Origin: Eutreptiella sp. 'Long Island Sound 2002' | Lineage: Eukaryota > Euglenozoa > Euglenophyceae > Eutreptiales > Eutreptiaceae | Direction: 5' to 3' | DNA length: 64,000 nucleotides | NCBI GenBank assembly: GCA_964036045.1 | Contig: OZ038383.1 | Span: 34,243,394-34,307,393, forward strand | Shown here: positions 44,091 through 56,225 of the stretch, one piece after another | Position numbering within the stretch: position 1 is the first letter of the stretch | Layout: every line of letters starts with the position of its first letter | Notes under the pieces: generated by a model | Told to the model about the DNA's origin: nothing | The model's input: only the letters and a program-made list of their open reading frames with translations | The model's database searches: none | Translations under genes and position numbers: made by a program

Positions 44091-47000
44091 TCTGGGTTAC
44101 TAGTAACAGTCAAATGGGTGCACATTTCTCTTGTTTAGCCCAACTGCGGTACCCGGTTGCGAATCGTGACCATTGTTGTTGGGCAGTGAAGGCAGCGGTG
44201 ACCACAGTATGAAAACTAGAGATGCCGGCGGGACCTGTATGGCGGGCCATACAGTAGCGCCGCATCAAAAGAAATTCACATGCTGTGTACGTGGTGGATC
44301 GGCCCATTTTTTTGCTTCCTGCTACATTATTGCGAGGCCTCACATTTTGATTTGCAAAACTACACCTTTTTCGAATACTTCGACCGGAAATGTCAGGCCT
44401 CGCATACCAAGAAGAATGTTATTTGTCGTAGTTACCCTTATGCGAACTCTGCATGCGTTCAATTTTGGCCAAACAACTGAAATCAAATCCTTTATTGTGA
44501 GGCACCGCGATCCCTTGCAGAAAAAAGGCGTATTCACCTACACGTAGTACGATGCATAGTGTCCTATCCCTCTTTATTGACATACCATGGCACGCAGTAA
44601 TACAGAGGAGCCCAATTTGTTGCGACGTCCTGAATAAAATAACCTCTTTTTACTGAAAAAACATTCATCGAAAATCAGGCCCAGAAAAACAGGGTAACTC
44701 ACTGAAATGACCCACAACATTTCTCGGTATTTTTTTTAAAAAAAACAGCGGTACAACAGTGAACCCGTTTCGGCCGCCTAAGTTCTGGGGGTGGGGCTGT
44801 GGGTTGCAGCAGGGCTCTGCCAGCCCCACATGGCCCTGATGAAGGCCAAAACTGTACAAACAGCTGGAAAAGATCTGAGATGGTCAGTGTGAAGAGAGAC
44901 TGCAGTGGCGACGCCAAGTGGCAGCCCTGAACCTGAGAAATGGCCACTGCCAAGGGAAGGACAGACAAGTGCGGACAGTGCCAGAACGACGAAGCTGACT
45001 GGACAGACAGTGCTGTGGATCAAAGATGTGCAGTGCTGCGCTGACAGTGTTACGGACTGACAGCAAAACCAGAGCAAACAAGGGCAAGTCACACTGATTT
45101 TCCAACAGCCCGAAACGATGGCTCTTTCTCTTTCTCTCGCTCCCTCTTTCTCTCAACCTTCGGCAGCCAAGCAAGGCCAGTGCCCAGAACTCGGTGCTCT
45201 GCAGAAGGTAAAGTGGCATTCAGCACACTGGTCCCGAAAATCAGAACAGTTGGAGGGTTAACGTTAGGTACCAGAGTTTAGGAATTGAGTTAGTTTCTAC
45301 CCACAAGCCTAGGAGGGTTCCCATAACCCACAAGCCAGGGGGGGCTCCAACCAAACATCTTGCTAGGCTAGGGTGGCGACTACTCACAAGCTGGGAGGGT
45401 TCCTGTTATACCCATAAGCTGGGAGGGTTCCTTCGCAGCACACTAACCTACTAGACCCAACTTCGCACTAAATCTCTTAGATGAGCCTGGACTTGGGGTT
45501 TAAGTCCAACTGCCTCGTGCACGTCTGCACGCAACCCAACTCGAACACGGTGCACTGCCACCCACAGTCCTGCACCCTCAGTGGTGCTTTTCCCTGGAGT
45601 TTATTGGTTGGTCTTGCCTCTCGCCACGTCCATTAGATCCTCTGACTTTTTTGTAGGGAAGTTTTTTGATACAGTTTTTTACGCCCCCTAGGATTGGTTA
45701 CCTAGGCTGGAAACTGGGTGGGGGTGATCAAAGCAATAACCTCTTTGCTCCCTGTAAGGTTTGGAATTGGTTTCATGCAAAAATAACCGATTGTTTTCAA
45801 TCAGTTCTATAAAAATAACCAATTACTCCGATTATATGACACAAACATAATCGGTTATTTTCGATTGTTGTCTCTACAAAATGCAATTATTGCCGAAAAG
45901 CCGTGAACTTTAACCTAAGGGATAGTAAACAGGATAATAGAGGCCAAAGACATGCTAAACCTTTGACTTTTATCCTAAATTGCCTGTGATTTTGCAAAAT
46001 CCTCTGGTTTTTGATGAGAAACATTTCATGGTGTATCAACGAAATATTTCTGTTTCATACAGAACTTGTCCGATTCATTGGTTTATACCAGTTTTCAAAA
46101 TTATCAGTTTTACCGATTATTTGTCACATTAGACCCAATTAATCCAATTAATCTGATTATCCGATTAACTGGTAAAACCGATTCCGAACCTTAGCTCCCC
46201 GGAAGGAGTCCAAACAGGAGCCTCAGCACTTGGCATAAGGCTATCTCTGTTAAACTCCCAGCCTCAGCCGTAGGCTGAAGGCCTCTCTTATTTTCTCTTA
46301 GGGTCATTGTGACCATAGCTGCTCTAGTGCAACTTATGGTGTTTGTTGGTGTGAGGAAGGTTTCTGAGCCCCTCCCCACCCAAAGAAAAAGGTGGTTAAT
46401 TGTCACTGTCTGTCTGCACAAAAAGAAACGAACAACCTGCAACCCTCAAAAGGAAACCGAGTCACCAAACCGACCATTGCAACATAGAGCATGGCCAGGG
46501 CAGGGTACTATTTCAACCCTCTGTACCACCACAGGATACCATGTCACCCCCCACACCTGCCAAGGGCCCAGGACACACACAGACGCAACAAAAGGAGGAA
46601 AAGCAACTCGTGCAAACGCAAACAAGCCCCAGTAAACACACACTGGGTGCCATGTGCGAGATGTGTGGGCGTGGGGGGTACCCAACCCAACACATACACA
46701 GTTTCAACCATTAGACCCATGCTTGACACAAAACACCAAAGGGAGCACAATGCGAATGGACTAGACGCGTAGTCAGCCAAAACGACTCGACGGACATCAA
46801 CTCAACCAAAAACAAACCAGGATTGGACCACCGAACAAGCCCACGCATTTCCCCCCCTGCCACCGTGACAGCCAACACCCAACGTGACAAAAGAAGGCTG
46901 TAGGGCCCTAGATGACTGGCAAATGAGGTTTTGTAAGGTCCAAACGGAGCCAAAAAATGAGAAACGACACGACAAACGCGACGAAACTCGTCAAAACTCA

Positions 47001-47967
47001 ACAAAACTCGATGATGACGCCCAACAAACAAAAAGAAACCGCACTGATCCGACACTACCCCTAGGCCACACTGTATTCCTTACCTTAAACTTGCAACCAA
47101 AGATAAAGACAGGGATGCACACACCAGCGTCAACCCAGGGGGCTTGGCTGGTCCCGTGGGGAAGAACAAAGCCGTCGGCGAAAAATACAAAGCCCAGGAG
47201 GCACTCTCGGCCTCTCTGGGCACCGGATCTAGCCGCTTTATCTGGTTTGGGGCATAAGCCTCCAATAATTCAAAACAAGGCCCTTCAGGGCCACCACTGA
47301 GATGCAAGGCCTAAAAAAGGCCACTGGAGCATAACAAAAGTCAAACCAGCCCCTTTATCTGGCTTTCGGCAGTTGCAAAGGCCACTTGTGGCCCGCGGAG
47401 ACAATGATGCATAAACAAGGCCTGTCAAGGGCCATGGCATGCCATGATGCAGTCATGCACAGAAGTGTGAAACACGCACACATTATTATGTCTCCTTATG
47501 ATTGTACCCTCACCAGTCACAATGACCTGCTGGGAAGGCAGCCTACAGCCCCAGATAATTCAACGAGCGGCGATCAACTCACAACCAACAGTAGTCAGCG
47601 AAGGTAGTGGGCTGGGCACCCAAACCAGAGATGTCCCAGCCGACGGCATCAGTCGTACTCACCAGTCAGGTAGTCCAGGATGGGGGCCGTGGAGAAGGCA
47701 ATGAACGGGCCCCAAGGCCGGATTTGGGGCCAAACCCGGCAAAGACCGCAAAGTTGGCTACAATGCAGTCTGGGAGACGGTGACGGAGAGGTGGGAAACC
47801 CCGAATACCCCAAAAAAACCCACAAGTGGAAGGTAGGGGCACCAGTAGCCCTGAATTTCGAATAAGGCCGTAATAGCCATAGCCCTGGCCAGCCTGCTGC
47901 AGATTAGCGCAGCAGCAAGACCGTAATCAGCAAAACAAATTTGCTGTGGCCTCTGCACCATGAATCA
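44091..47967. other. No gene recognised
   Basis: Short unconvincing frames only. 45290-45440 has an imperfect repeat of aagctgggagggttcc. 45779-46190 is AT-rich with repeated AATCGGTT-type words. 47230-47420 has many aaggcc/ggcctt words. I see no transposon domain or RNA gene. Confidence 0.5.
45779..45866. repeat. Inverted repeat, AATCGGTTATTT arms
   Basis: AAATAACCGATT near 45780 and its exact reverse complement AATCGGTTATTT near 45852 are separated by about 60 AT-rich bases. Related words continue to 46190 (ccgattaactggtaaaaccg). It may be a small fold-back element. Confidence 0.5.
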
Positions 47968-48113
47968 GGCACAGGCACAGGGGCAATCATTGCAACATCG
48001 TAGAATCTAAACATGCATGTAATGAATTAACGAATACGCACAAATGGTATTCAATATGCAACAAATTAATGCATTTATGTATCCGCGATGTGAACGCGCG
48101 CGCCTGTCTGGTT
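47968..48113 (+). repeat. Dispersed repeat A, copy 2
   Basis: Match to 24482-24632, starting caggcacaggcacaggggca and ending cgcgcctgtctggttaca. It stands about 190 bases left of the 48302-49365 segment. Confidence 0.75.
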
Positions 48114-48301
48114 ACAGTGGTTGTCACGCAGGGCCACTGGTGGTGCCTTGCAATGCCAGGGAGGGGAAATGTGACAACTGCTCGCACATACAAAGCTCTG
48201 TTTTGTCGTTGTACGGAGTAGATCATAGATATGTGTGCATTAAACGATTTGCCTGGCTTTGTTTCTTCGCCGTTTTCGATCTTTCTCTCATTCTTGCTCT
48301 A

Positions 48302-49365
48302 CAGCGGTAGGTAAGGTCAGAAAGTCCTGGAGGGCCACCTCTTGGTAGAGATTTACCCTACTCCCCGCCCTCCCTGCAGCAACGTGGAAGTGGTATGAGG
48401 CATGCTGCATGCACATTATGCTTCACAGAGCATAGGCTACACGTTGTGCACAAGGTCCAACACTTGTTTACTTTTCAGGAACCCCCCTATGTTCTATAAG
48501 AGAATGGGGGATGTCTCCAGAGCTTTCTTCGTTGACGGGGGCTTTTTGGACCTCACTTAGTTTTGTCATTAAGCCCCGTTTAATACGGTGAGTGGCACTA
48601 GGGTCTTGTTGAAAACTCCTCTACATGTGCACTGTGCTCTTCCAGTTGGCCAGGTAGGGTGATTGGTGCAGGAAGTCCTCAGAAAAGAGTCTCATATCGC
48701 AACATATATCAGTGGGAGAACACTTTGATAACACCTCGGGGAGACAAAACAGACCAACTTCGTTAAGAGCAATGCGTACTACGCCTTTTGCACGCACTTA
48801 GAGCACTCCTTCCCTCCATATGTAGCAGCAAGCCCATTCAATGAACTTTGTAGTGGCGTCCCTGCTAGGCCAGGGCTGCTTAGTAGCGCCGTGTTCTCTT
48901 GTCCTTCCGCAGGCGGGCCCATAGGGCCTTAGAGATGTTGGTCTTTGCCACCCTGTAGAGCGCTTAGGTGTTAGGGGTGGTAGGCTCGGATGGGGGTCAC
49001 AGCACGCAGATGCTCTCGCATCCTTCGAAGGCCGGTGCAACTGCTAGCATGTGTAGTGTAGTGGCGTTCTCTGTCCCGCATGCTTTTTTGTGTGGGCAGA
49101 GAAGTGTTTTAGTCTTTTTGCCAGTCGCAAAAAGGGGCTTTTGGCCAGCGCTTAGCACGCTCTGGCGAACCCTCCCCTTTAGTGGGTAGGTCCTTTGCCG
49201 TGTTGATCCCCAAAAGATGTACCAGCACGGAAAATGGGCCTTCTAGGAGAAGTACGAGTAGTCTGCGAAGACCTTGGGTGCGATACAAGCGAGCGACTTA
49301 CCGCAGCCTCACCAAGGGCAAGAATGTAAGACACATACCACGCAGACATAGCACACTGAGGGGTA
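48302..49365. repeat. Diverged relative of the element 2 segment at 31481-32546
   Basis: 1,064 bp in the same orientation, bounded by the same phrases as 31481-32546 but with no recognisable pol sequence beside it. It could be a solo remnant of a related element or an independently mobile non-coding block. Confidence 0.75.
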
Positions 49366-49782
49366 CTGTATGTGAGGTACCCTGAGGTGTGGGCAGGGCT
49401 AGACACCAAGGATCAACTTTCGGGTTTCTTCTGTGAGGCAGGCATCACGGCCAGCCTATTAATTGACGCGCGCTCCGAAGGATACTGCAAGTATGCACTT
49501 TGGATTGGCCGATTCCTTGACCGCTCCATCAAGACTCTCGGCACCCTGAAACTGGGGCCATCATTCTCCGTCCTACTTCAGTGCTGAAAGCCGCGATCGG
49601 CAGATCGGATTGTGCCCATCTGCTCAATGCGGCGCAGATCACCGCAACCATCCACATCATCTTCCGAAAAAACTTCAGACCTCGCTTGCCTGATTGAAGC
49701 AGCCGTCTTTCAGTTCACAGAGCACCTCCTACTAAAGATACGAAAATTCCAATACACCTAAGACCTGCTGCGAGACCTCTCA
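49366..49782. other. No gene recognised
   Basis: One short open frame ends at 49587 with no recognisable features. It may be the edge of the element remnant to the left. Confidence 0.4.
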
Positions 49783-50442
49783 TTGTTCCCTCGCATGCCT
49801 GCTTCTCTTACGCCATGCTCAGCCTCCTTGTATCTGTGCGAAGATAAGAGACCTGCGCAAGTCCTTGACCCGGGCGATAGTGAACCTAATTGCGAGGCTC
49901 CACCACCACCAGTGCTGGATGCCAATACGACGCCTCACCGCAAACGACGCCGTCAACGGCGTTCACAAAGTGCAGCTCAAGGCAACACCTCCCATCTTAC
50001 CTTTGAAGCATCTGACAACGCCGACCCGGCCGCCAAATACCAATTCAGCGATGCCAAGATGTGGAAAGTATTTGAGTCCCAACGCACACGCCGCCAAAAG
50101 TCAAAGCGGTTTTCCAAGGCACAGCCATGGTCTCTTAACACCGTCCCGCCAATACAGCATGCGCACCGTTCAATAAAAGACTCCATCCATGCACAAGTTC
50201 CGACTCCGCAAACAGCGACACACCGTTCAACACGGAAGCAAAACAAGTCCCCGGCGGAAGCCCGTCCCGTATTACGTACTCCATCAAGACCACCACCGAG
50301 CCCCCGAATGCAGCGAGACTGGACTTGCCGACTAGACGCCGGCCAACAACTCCCGGATCTGCTTGATCCTCAGGCTTTCCCTTCGCTGCGGCTCTCAGTA
50401 CATGCCCTCCACGCTCGGCAGAAGCCAACAAAAAATGGCTAA
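49783..50442 (+). CDS. Hypothetical basic protein, 219 residues
   Basis: This open frame has mixed composition. It contains a basic cluster HRKRRRQRR near residue 55, resembling a nuclear localisation signal, and further Arg/Lys-rich stretches (RTRRQKSKRF). I recognise no domain. There is no intron evidence and no neighbour that explains it, and its Ser/Pro/Arg-rich sequence could be fortuitous. Alternatives are a fragment of a retroelement gag or a random open frame. Confidence 0.3.
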   Translation: MFPRMPASLTPCSASLYLCEDKRPAQVLDPGDSEPNCEAPPPPVLDANTTPHRKRRRQRRSQSAAQGNTSHLTFEASDNADPAAKYQFSDAKMWKVFESQRTRRQKSKRFSKAQPWSLNTVPPIQHAHRSIKDSIHAQVPTPQTATHRSTRKQNKSPAEARPVLRTPSRPPPSPRMQRDWTCRLDAGQQLPDLLDPQAFPSLRLSVHALHARQKPTKNG

Positions 50443-53339
50443 GCAATTTCGCAACTCCACTGTAGGCTTCGTAGACGCCCAACCAGGAAGAGGCAACTAA
50501 CGAACCCATGCTAACCTCCAGCAGCGCGAGCTGGGTTGCTCAGCTGTGGCAGAAAGTAATGGGGCAAAGACCGCCGGGTGGCCACCAGCATATCCGTCAG
50601 TACCAGACGTGTAAAGTGCTGCCACCAGACTTGGTAGGGCCACTTAGGGGGGGGGGGTCATGTCACCATTGATACCCCACTCAGGCCAAGATTGGAAAAG
50701 ACAATTTTCACTTACACAAATCGTCCTCTGGGGTGTAGTCCTCTGAAGTACACCAGACCAACCAATGAAAATTCAAAAAACGTGAACTACTGATGACCCC
50801 CCTTCTGTGATGATTTATCCTCTGCAGATGAAAATAACCATTTTTTGCTGTTTCTTGCCCTTCTCCAATGAAAGGCATTTCTGGGAACTTAATGAGAATA
50901 GCAAAAACATGGTGTGACCTGGTTTTGGTAAACTCCTTTGCCTACAACTTACAATTTTATCTAGGCTTTGTTGCAGTTCAAAACCTACAGGGAAATCACT
51001 AGGACTGACAGTATCACTTTAGTTCCATTGTTGAGCTCATGTCTGTAAACCCCATTTCAGATCACAAAACAAGTAATTGTCTTCCTGCCAAACCTGGCCG
51101 GTTTAGGCCAAAATTGTTTCAGTTCATAGACTGTAAAACATCATTTCAAAAATGACAACCACAATCACAAACTTGGCCGATTCAGGCCAAAAACATGGTA
51201 ACACAGCATTGGTATGAGTGCAAATGAGGCACCATCACAACGTTCACACTGTCAAATGTATCATACGAAATCAAACACAGGCGTAAAAAACAGCATTGCT
51301 TGCTGATTCACAGTGCAAATACATGCAAAGCATAGGAAGGGCACCTGCCTGGAGAGGACCGTCAGAGTTCCCAGGCAGAATTGAACTGCTGACATCCGAC
51401 TCTACATCAAAGGGGGCCCACAGTTCCCAGGCTGCAATTTTTGGCACAGCAGCCTTTCCCCTTTACGCCTTCCATCTGCCAAAGCGAAACAAGTCAAGTG
51501 CAGCGTGGGTATAGCCGTCCACAGACTGCACCTACATAAGCACATATAGAACTCTTAGGAGGACAAAAAGAAAACCAAGTAGCGGGCTGGGCAGCACACA
51601 GGGCGGCTCCGACTGGTACAAAGGAGGCATTGCCCCAGGGTGCTCCTACCTCCATGGTGAAAATGCAAGTTGGCAGAGCGCAGGGAACTGGTGCGTAGTC
51701 ACATGGGTGGAAGAGGATCAGAGGGTGGGGGGAGGGGGCACATCAGACCACATCATGCATCCAAAGGCAGCACAGGCCTTGGAACACAAAACGACATGCG
51801 ACATCTATATAAATATATATAAATATATAAATGTATATAAACACAAAGGGCATTAATTAAGTTCTTAGACATACGAACATACAAATACCCGCCTGTACCA
51901 TGCAAAGGCAACAAGGCAACACAGCTGTTTTTGCACCACAGGCTGCGTGTCCTGTCCATACCACAACGGTCTTGGCAAATTTCGGCCAAAAGGCTTTGGC
52001 AGTGCAACTGTTGAGGTGCAGAAGGTTCGAAGCAAGGAGCAATTGCACGAAGAAATTTCCCTAAAGAGCGGAGCCTGGCAATAACCTTACAAAGTGTCTG
52101 GAAGCTTCGGCCGAATTCGGCCAAACCACCTTGGTGTGCGTTGCCTCTTTCCTCCATCCTTTACGGTCCATGTCACTCAGTTGCAGAGGCCGGGCACGGC
52201 TCTGCCGGCAGTCCCAACCATGTTCGGCTTACAATGGCACATCTTGGCCGTTTTCACGATGTACACCTCGCACCACTGCACTGCCTCACCGACAGGTCCG
52301 CCATCAGTAAGGGTGCCCAATGTTGGCAGTGTGGTGTGTGCTCGCCAGACTTGCACTTGCCCGGGACTTGTGTCGCGCACGCACGACGAGGGCCAGGTCG
52401 ACGAGGGTGACGTCTGTGGTGCTGCCCTGCAGGATTTCTCCACATTTCTCCATTGTTTATGAGGCACCTCTCCAACTGCACTGCACCACGGCACCTCTTC
52501 AACTGCACTGCACCACGGCGGCCAACGACCACACATCCAGCATCATTGCTACCTAAGACAAAATGGATCACATGGGTCGCGTTGCCTTACCAGGAGGAAG
52601 GAGGAAGGTACCAGGATGATGGTCTTCTCTGCATATCTGCATCCGAGGTTCTCAGTGACGTAAACGGCTTGTTAGTGTTCGTGCTGAAATCACACCTGGT
52701 TTTTCCACTGCCTGTTCCTACAGCAAGCCCTGAGCAAACATCGAGTGGTTTCCCTCGGTTGCCATTGTCAGTTTTTGGGCCTCTGGTTTCAGGGCTTCCA
52801 GAAGTGGTTTCTTCTTCACCTATGATTTTAGCAGCTGTTTTTTCCCAAAATTCAAAATCATGCATTTTCAGAACCGCGATATCAAACTGTACACAGCAGT
52901 ACTGTTGTTTTTATGTTTTCTCAAATTTTTATTAAAATTATGCTCTCGCTGAAGCTCGAGCCGCAGATAAACTGTCAGCAACTGCCGCGTACGCGAGTTT
53001 CAGATTCCCGACCGCCGTGCGCAATAGAAAATCGCCAAAAAGTCCACTTTTTTTCGCAGTTGGAAGCAAAGTAAAGGCATGAGCGTGTTCCCGAGATAAA
53101 TACGTTGCTGCTGACCTAAAAAAATCCAGATTGGCAGGCACAGATTTGGAGAAATTCACGCTTCTCTACCCAAAAGCCACTTTTTTACATGGTTTTAGGG
53201 TCTATGGAGGCCATATAGAGGGCCTTACAGGGCTGTAAGAGGTGGTATAGAGGTGATATATGAACAAATTGTCATCACCATTGGTAGAAGCCTACATGAC
53301 AAGCGATGTTTTGCCTTTATTCTAGGCTATTCATCCCTT
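50443..53339. other. No gene recognised
   Basis: Non-coding, with a run of ten or more G near 50650, an AT microsatellite (atatataaat units, about 51800-51840) and a small tandem duplication of caactgcactgcaccacgg near 52475-52520. ggccaaa-type words recur from 51080 to 51200 and near 52000-52120. Frames on both strands are short. Confidence 0.5.
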
Positions 53340-54885
53340 TCTCATGCACCATGGGGCCCAATATCCATATGGTTCATAGGTAGGGTTTTGATCACCTATC
53401 ACCGTCCACACACATGTTTGGGGCTTGGGTTGGTATTGTATGCATTTGAATGATAAGAACTACATAAAATATGATACTATGTGCATAAGAATGGGATGAA
53501 AGATGAACATTTGAGGTGTTTTTGGCCCTATTCTGCACCTTTTGTGGTCCATTTCCATATGGTTCATAGGTAGGCTTTTGCGTGCCTATCACCGTACACA
53601 CACATGTAATGGGCTTAGGTTGTTATTGCAAGCGTTTGTATGATAGGTCCTACATATAATATGATAGTATGTGCGTAAGAATGGGATGAACGATGAACAT
53701 TTGAGGTGTTTTTGGCCCTATTTTGCACCGTTTGTGGTCCAATATCCATATGGTTCATAGGTAGGGTTTTGATCACCTATCACCGTCCACACACATGTTT
53801 GGGGCTTGGGTTGGTATTGTATGCATTTGAATGATAATAACGACATAAAATATGATAGTATGTGCATACGAATGGGATGAACAATGTAGTTTTGAGGTGT
53901 TTTTGGCCCGTTTTTGCACCTTTTGCGCTCCATATCCATATGGTTCATATGTAGGGTTTTGATCACCTATCACCGTCCACACACATGTTTGGGGCTTGGG
54001 TCGGTATTGTATGCATTTGAATGATAAGAACTACATAAAATATGATAGTATGTGCATAAGAATGGGATGAACGATGTAGATTTGAGGTGTTTTTGGCCCG
54101 TTTTTGCACCTTTTGCGCTCCATATCCATATGGTTCATAGGTAGGGTTTTGATCACCTATCACCGTCCACACACATGTTTGGGGCATAGGATGGTATTGT
54201 AAGCATTTGAATGCTGGGTAAGAAATAAAATATGATACTACGGGCACAAGCATGGGATGAACAATGTAGTTTTGAGGTGTTTTTGGCCCGTTTTTGCACC
54301 ATTTGTGCTCCATATCCATATGGTTCATAGGTGGGGTTTTGATCACCTATCACCGTCCACACACATGTTTGGGGCTTGGGTTGGTATTGTATGCATTTGA
54401 ATGATAAGAACTACATAAAATATGATACTATGTGCATAAGAATGGGATGAAAGATGAACATTTGAGGTGTTTTTGGCCCTATTTTGCACCGTTTGTGGTC
54501 CATTTCCATATGGGTCATAGGTGGGCTTTTGCGTGCCTATCACCGTACACACACATGTTTGGGGCTTAGGTTGTTATTGTAAGCATTTGTATGATAGGTC
54601 CTACATATAATATGATAGTATGTGCATAAGAGTGGGATGAACGATGAAGATTTGAGGTGTTTTTGGCCCTATTTTGCACCGTTTGTGATCCAATATCCAT
54701 ATGGTTCATAGGTAGGCTTGGAACTATTTGAGCCATTTGAGAATTTTCTTTCTCCGTGTGTCATCGTTGTACATAAAATATGATACTATGTGCATAAGAA
54801 TGGGATGAGCGATGAACATTTGAGGTGTTTTTGGCCCTATTTTGCACCGTTTGTGGTCCATTTCCATATGGTTCATACGTAAGCA
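53340..54885. repeat. 190-bp satellite array
   Basis: The phrase ccatatggttcatag recurs near 53364, 53553, 53745, 53934, 54124, 54314, 54505 and 54695, about every 190 bases, with a shortened last unit at 54865. Other fixed parts are caccgtccacacacatgttt and tttgaggtgtttttggccc. Two subtypes alternate (gggttttgatcacc and ggcttttgcgtgcc). Short minus-strand frames here repeat the same residues and are not genes. The array ends about 180 bases before the ATG at 55062. Confidence 0.93.
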
Positions 54886-55061
54886 ACGATTGTCTTACTG
54901 CCTTCATGCCCTTGTTGCGTGCTTTTTGTGTGTATTATGCCTTCCTAGGTAGGGTGAGCAAAGGGTGAAAAGATAGTGAACTAAGGGTGAACGAATGGTC
55001 ATGGGAGCATGCATGGCGACAAAATGTGATTTCCCTTTGGTACAACCCACAGGGCTAAGCA

Positions 55062-55950
55062 ATGGCTCCTTCCAAGAAGAAAAAGGTTGTGATTCCAAAG
55101 CCTGACATGCCAGCCTTGGTGCCTGCCGATTGTCATATAGGCAAGGGGGACGTGGAAGATGGGGCGGAACAAGGAGAAGGCGGAGCATGGGAAAATTGCG
55201 AAAGTTTGGACCCGGAGCTAGAAAGGCTCCTTGCAGGGCATTGTGTTAAGGAAGACCAAAGTGTTGAAGTCGGGACCTTCAATTACATCAAATGTGGCAT
55301 GTCCACCAATGTGCAAACCGGTGAAAAGCGGGTCTTGTTTTGGTACGGAATGCTGATTATACCGAAAAAAATACCGGAACCAAACAAGAACGACCTATGC
55401 ATGAGGTTCCCAAATAATTACTTCTATTGGTTCAAACGCGCTGACGTCTTCCCAACCCTTCCTCTTGGATTGCCTGCCTTCTTCAACGATGGGTGTGACG
55501 TCCCGAGTGATGAAACATCCGACTACGGCGAGGCACCTTCTGATGAGAGCTCGGAAAATGAAAGTAGTGATGATGAGGACCATCGTGACGATGGCGACAA
55601 CTCGGAGGATGGCGCAAGTGGCACACCCAAAGCAAAAAAAGGAAAAGAACAAGAAAACTAAACCAAAGCCCCCAAAGTTCAGGAAGTATACCAAAAAGAG
55701 TAGGTCACCCGATGTGTCTGAGGAAGCGTTGGCATCAAGAATAGCCGAAGCAACTGAGCATATGACGCGTATGGAGCTGTTTAAGCAGGCAAGTACTTAC
55801 TCAAAACATTATTTGATCAAACTCTGCGAGAACCTGTGTGTTAGCGGTATGAGTTCCAAAACGATACCAGAGATTCTTCGAGCGCTTGAGGACAGAAGTA
55901 AGACTGGAGGCTTCACAATCCAAAAGCTGTTTCCACCGCACAAACCGCAA
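55062..55950 (+). CDS. N-terminal part of the exon-array gene, with SAP-like segment
   Basis: Starts at ATG 55062 with MAPSKKKK, a basic N-terminus. An uncharacterised domain-like region follows (including VLFWYGMLIIPKK and NNYFYWFKRADVFP), then a long Asp/Glu/Ser-rich acidic stretch (about residues 150-195) and a Lys-rich patch. The frame then changes by +1 at a run of seven A (55634-55640): one frame stops at 55661 and the other continues. The second part holds paired helices with YLIKLCENLCVSG, resembling the DNA-binding SAP fold. A GTGAGC donor at 55951 would end the exon in phase 0 and allow splicing to the array at 56226. The frame change may be a sequencing error, a mutation or slippage. 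The function is unknown; a chromatin or nucleic-acid-binding role is an inference from the acidic, basic and SAP-like parts. Confidence 0.55.
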
Positions 55951-56225
55951 GTGAGCTTCAAACCCATGGACATATCAATGAGCAGCATTCGACAGGCATC
56001 TATTGCTGTTCAATGCTTGTTGATGTTGTTGCTTGCGGTGCATTAAATGTTTGTGACTCACACATAGACCATCACCCGACCGCATGGGTGGCACAACCCG
56101 TGAATATCGCTGGCTGGGATTTGGGCCGGTGGGACACGCTTCATAGGCCAACAGTTCGGTGCTTTGTGTAACTTCGTGCCACTCAGGTTGAGAAGCCCAG
56201 AAAGGCAGAGAACCCATGTCCCCAG

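Noticed and set aside
51330-51440. tRNA-like sequence with a B-box-like TTCAATT
   Set aside because: The surrounding bases form direct rather than inverted repeats and no acceptor stem can be drawn.
53392-54552. Small minus-strand genes of 69 codons with a repeated CVDGDR ending
   Set aside because: They are repeated frames of the 190-bp satellite.
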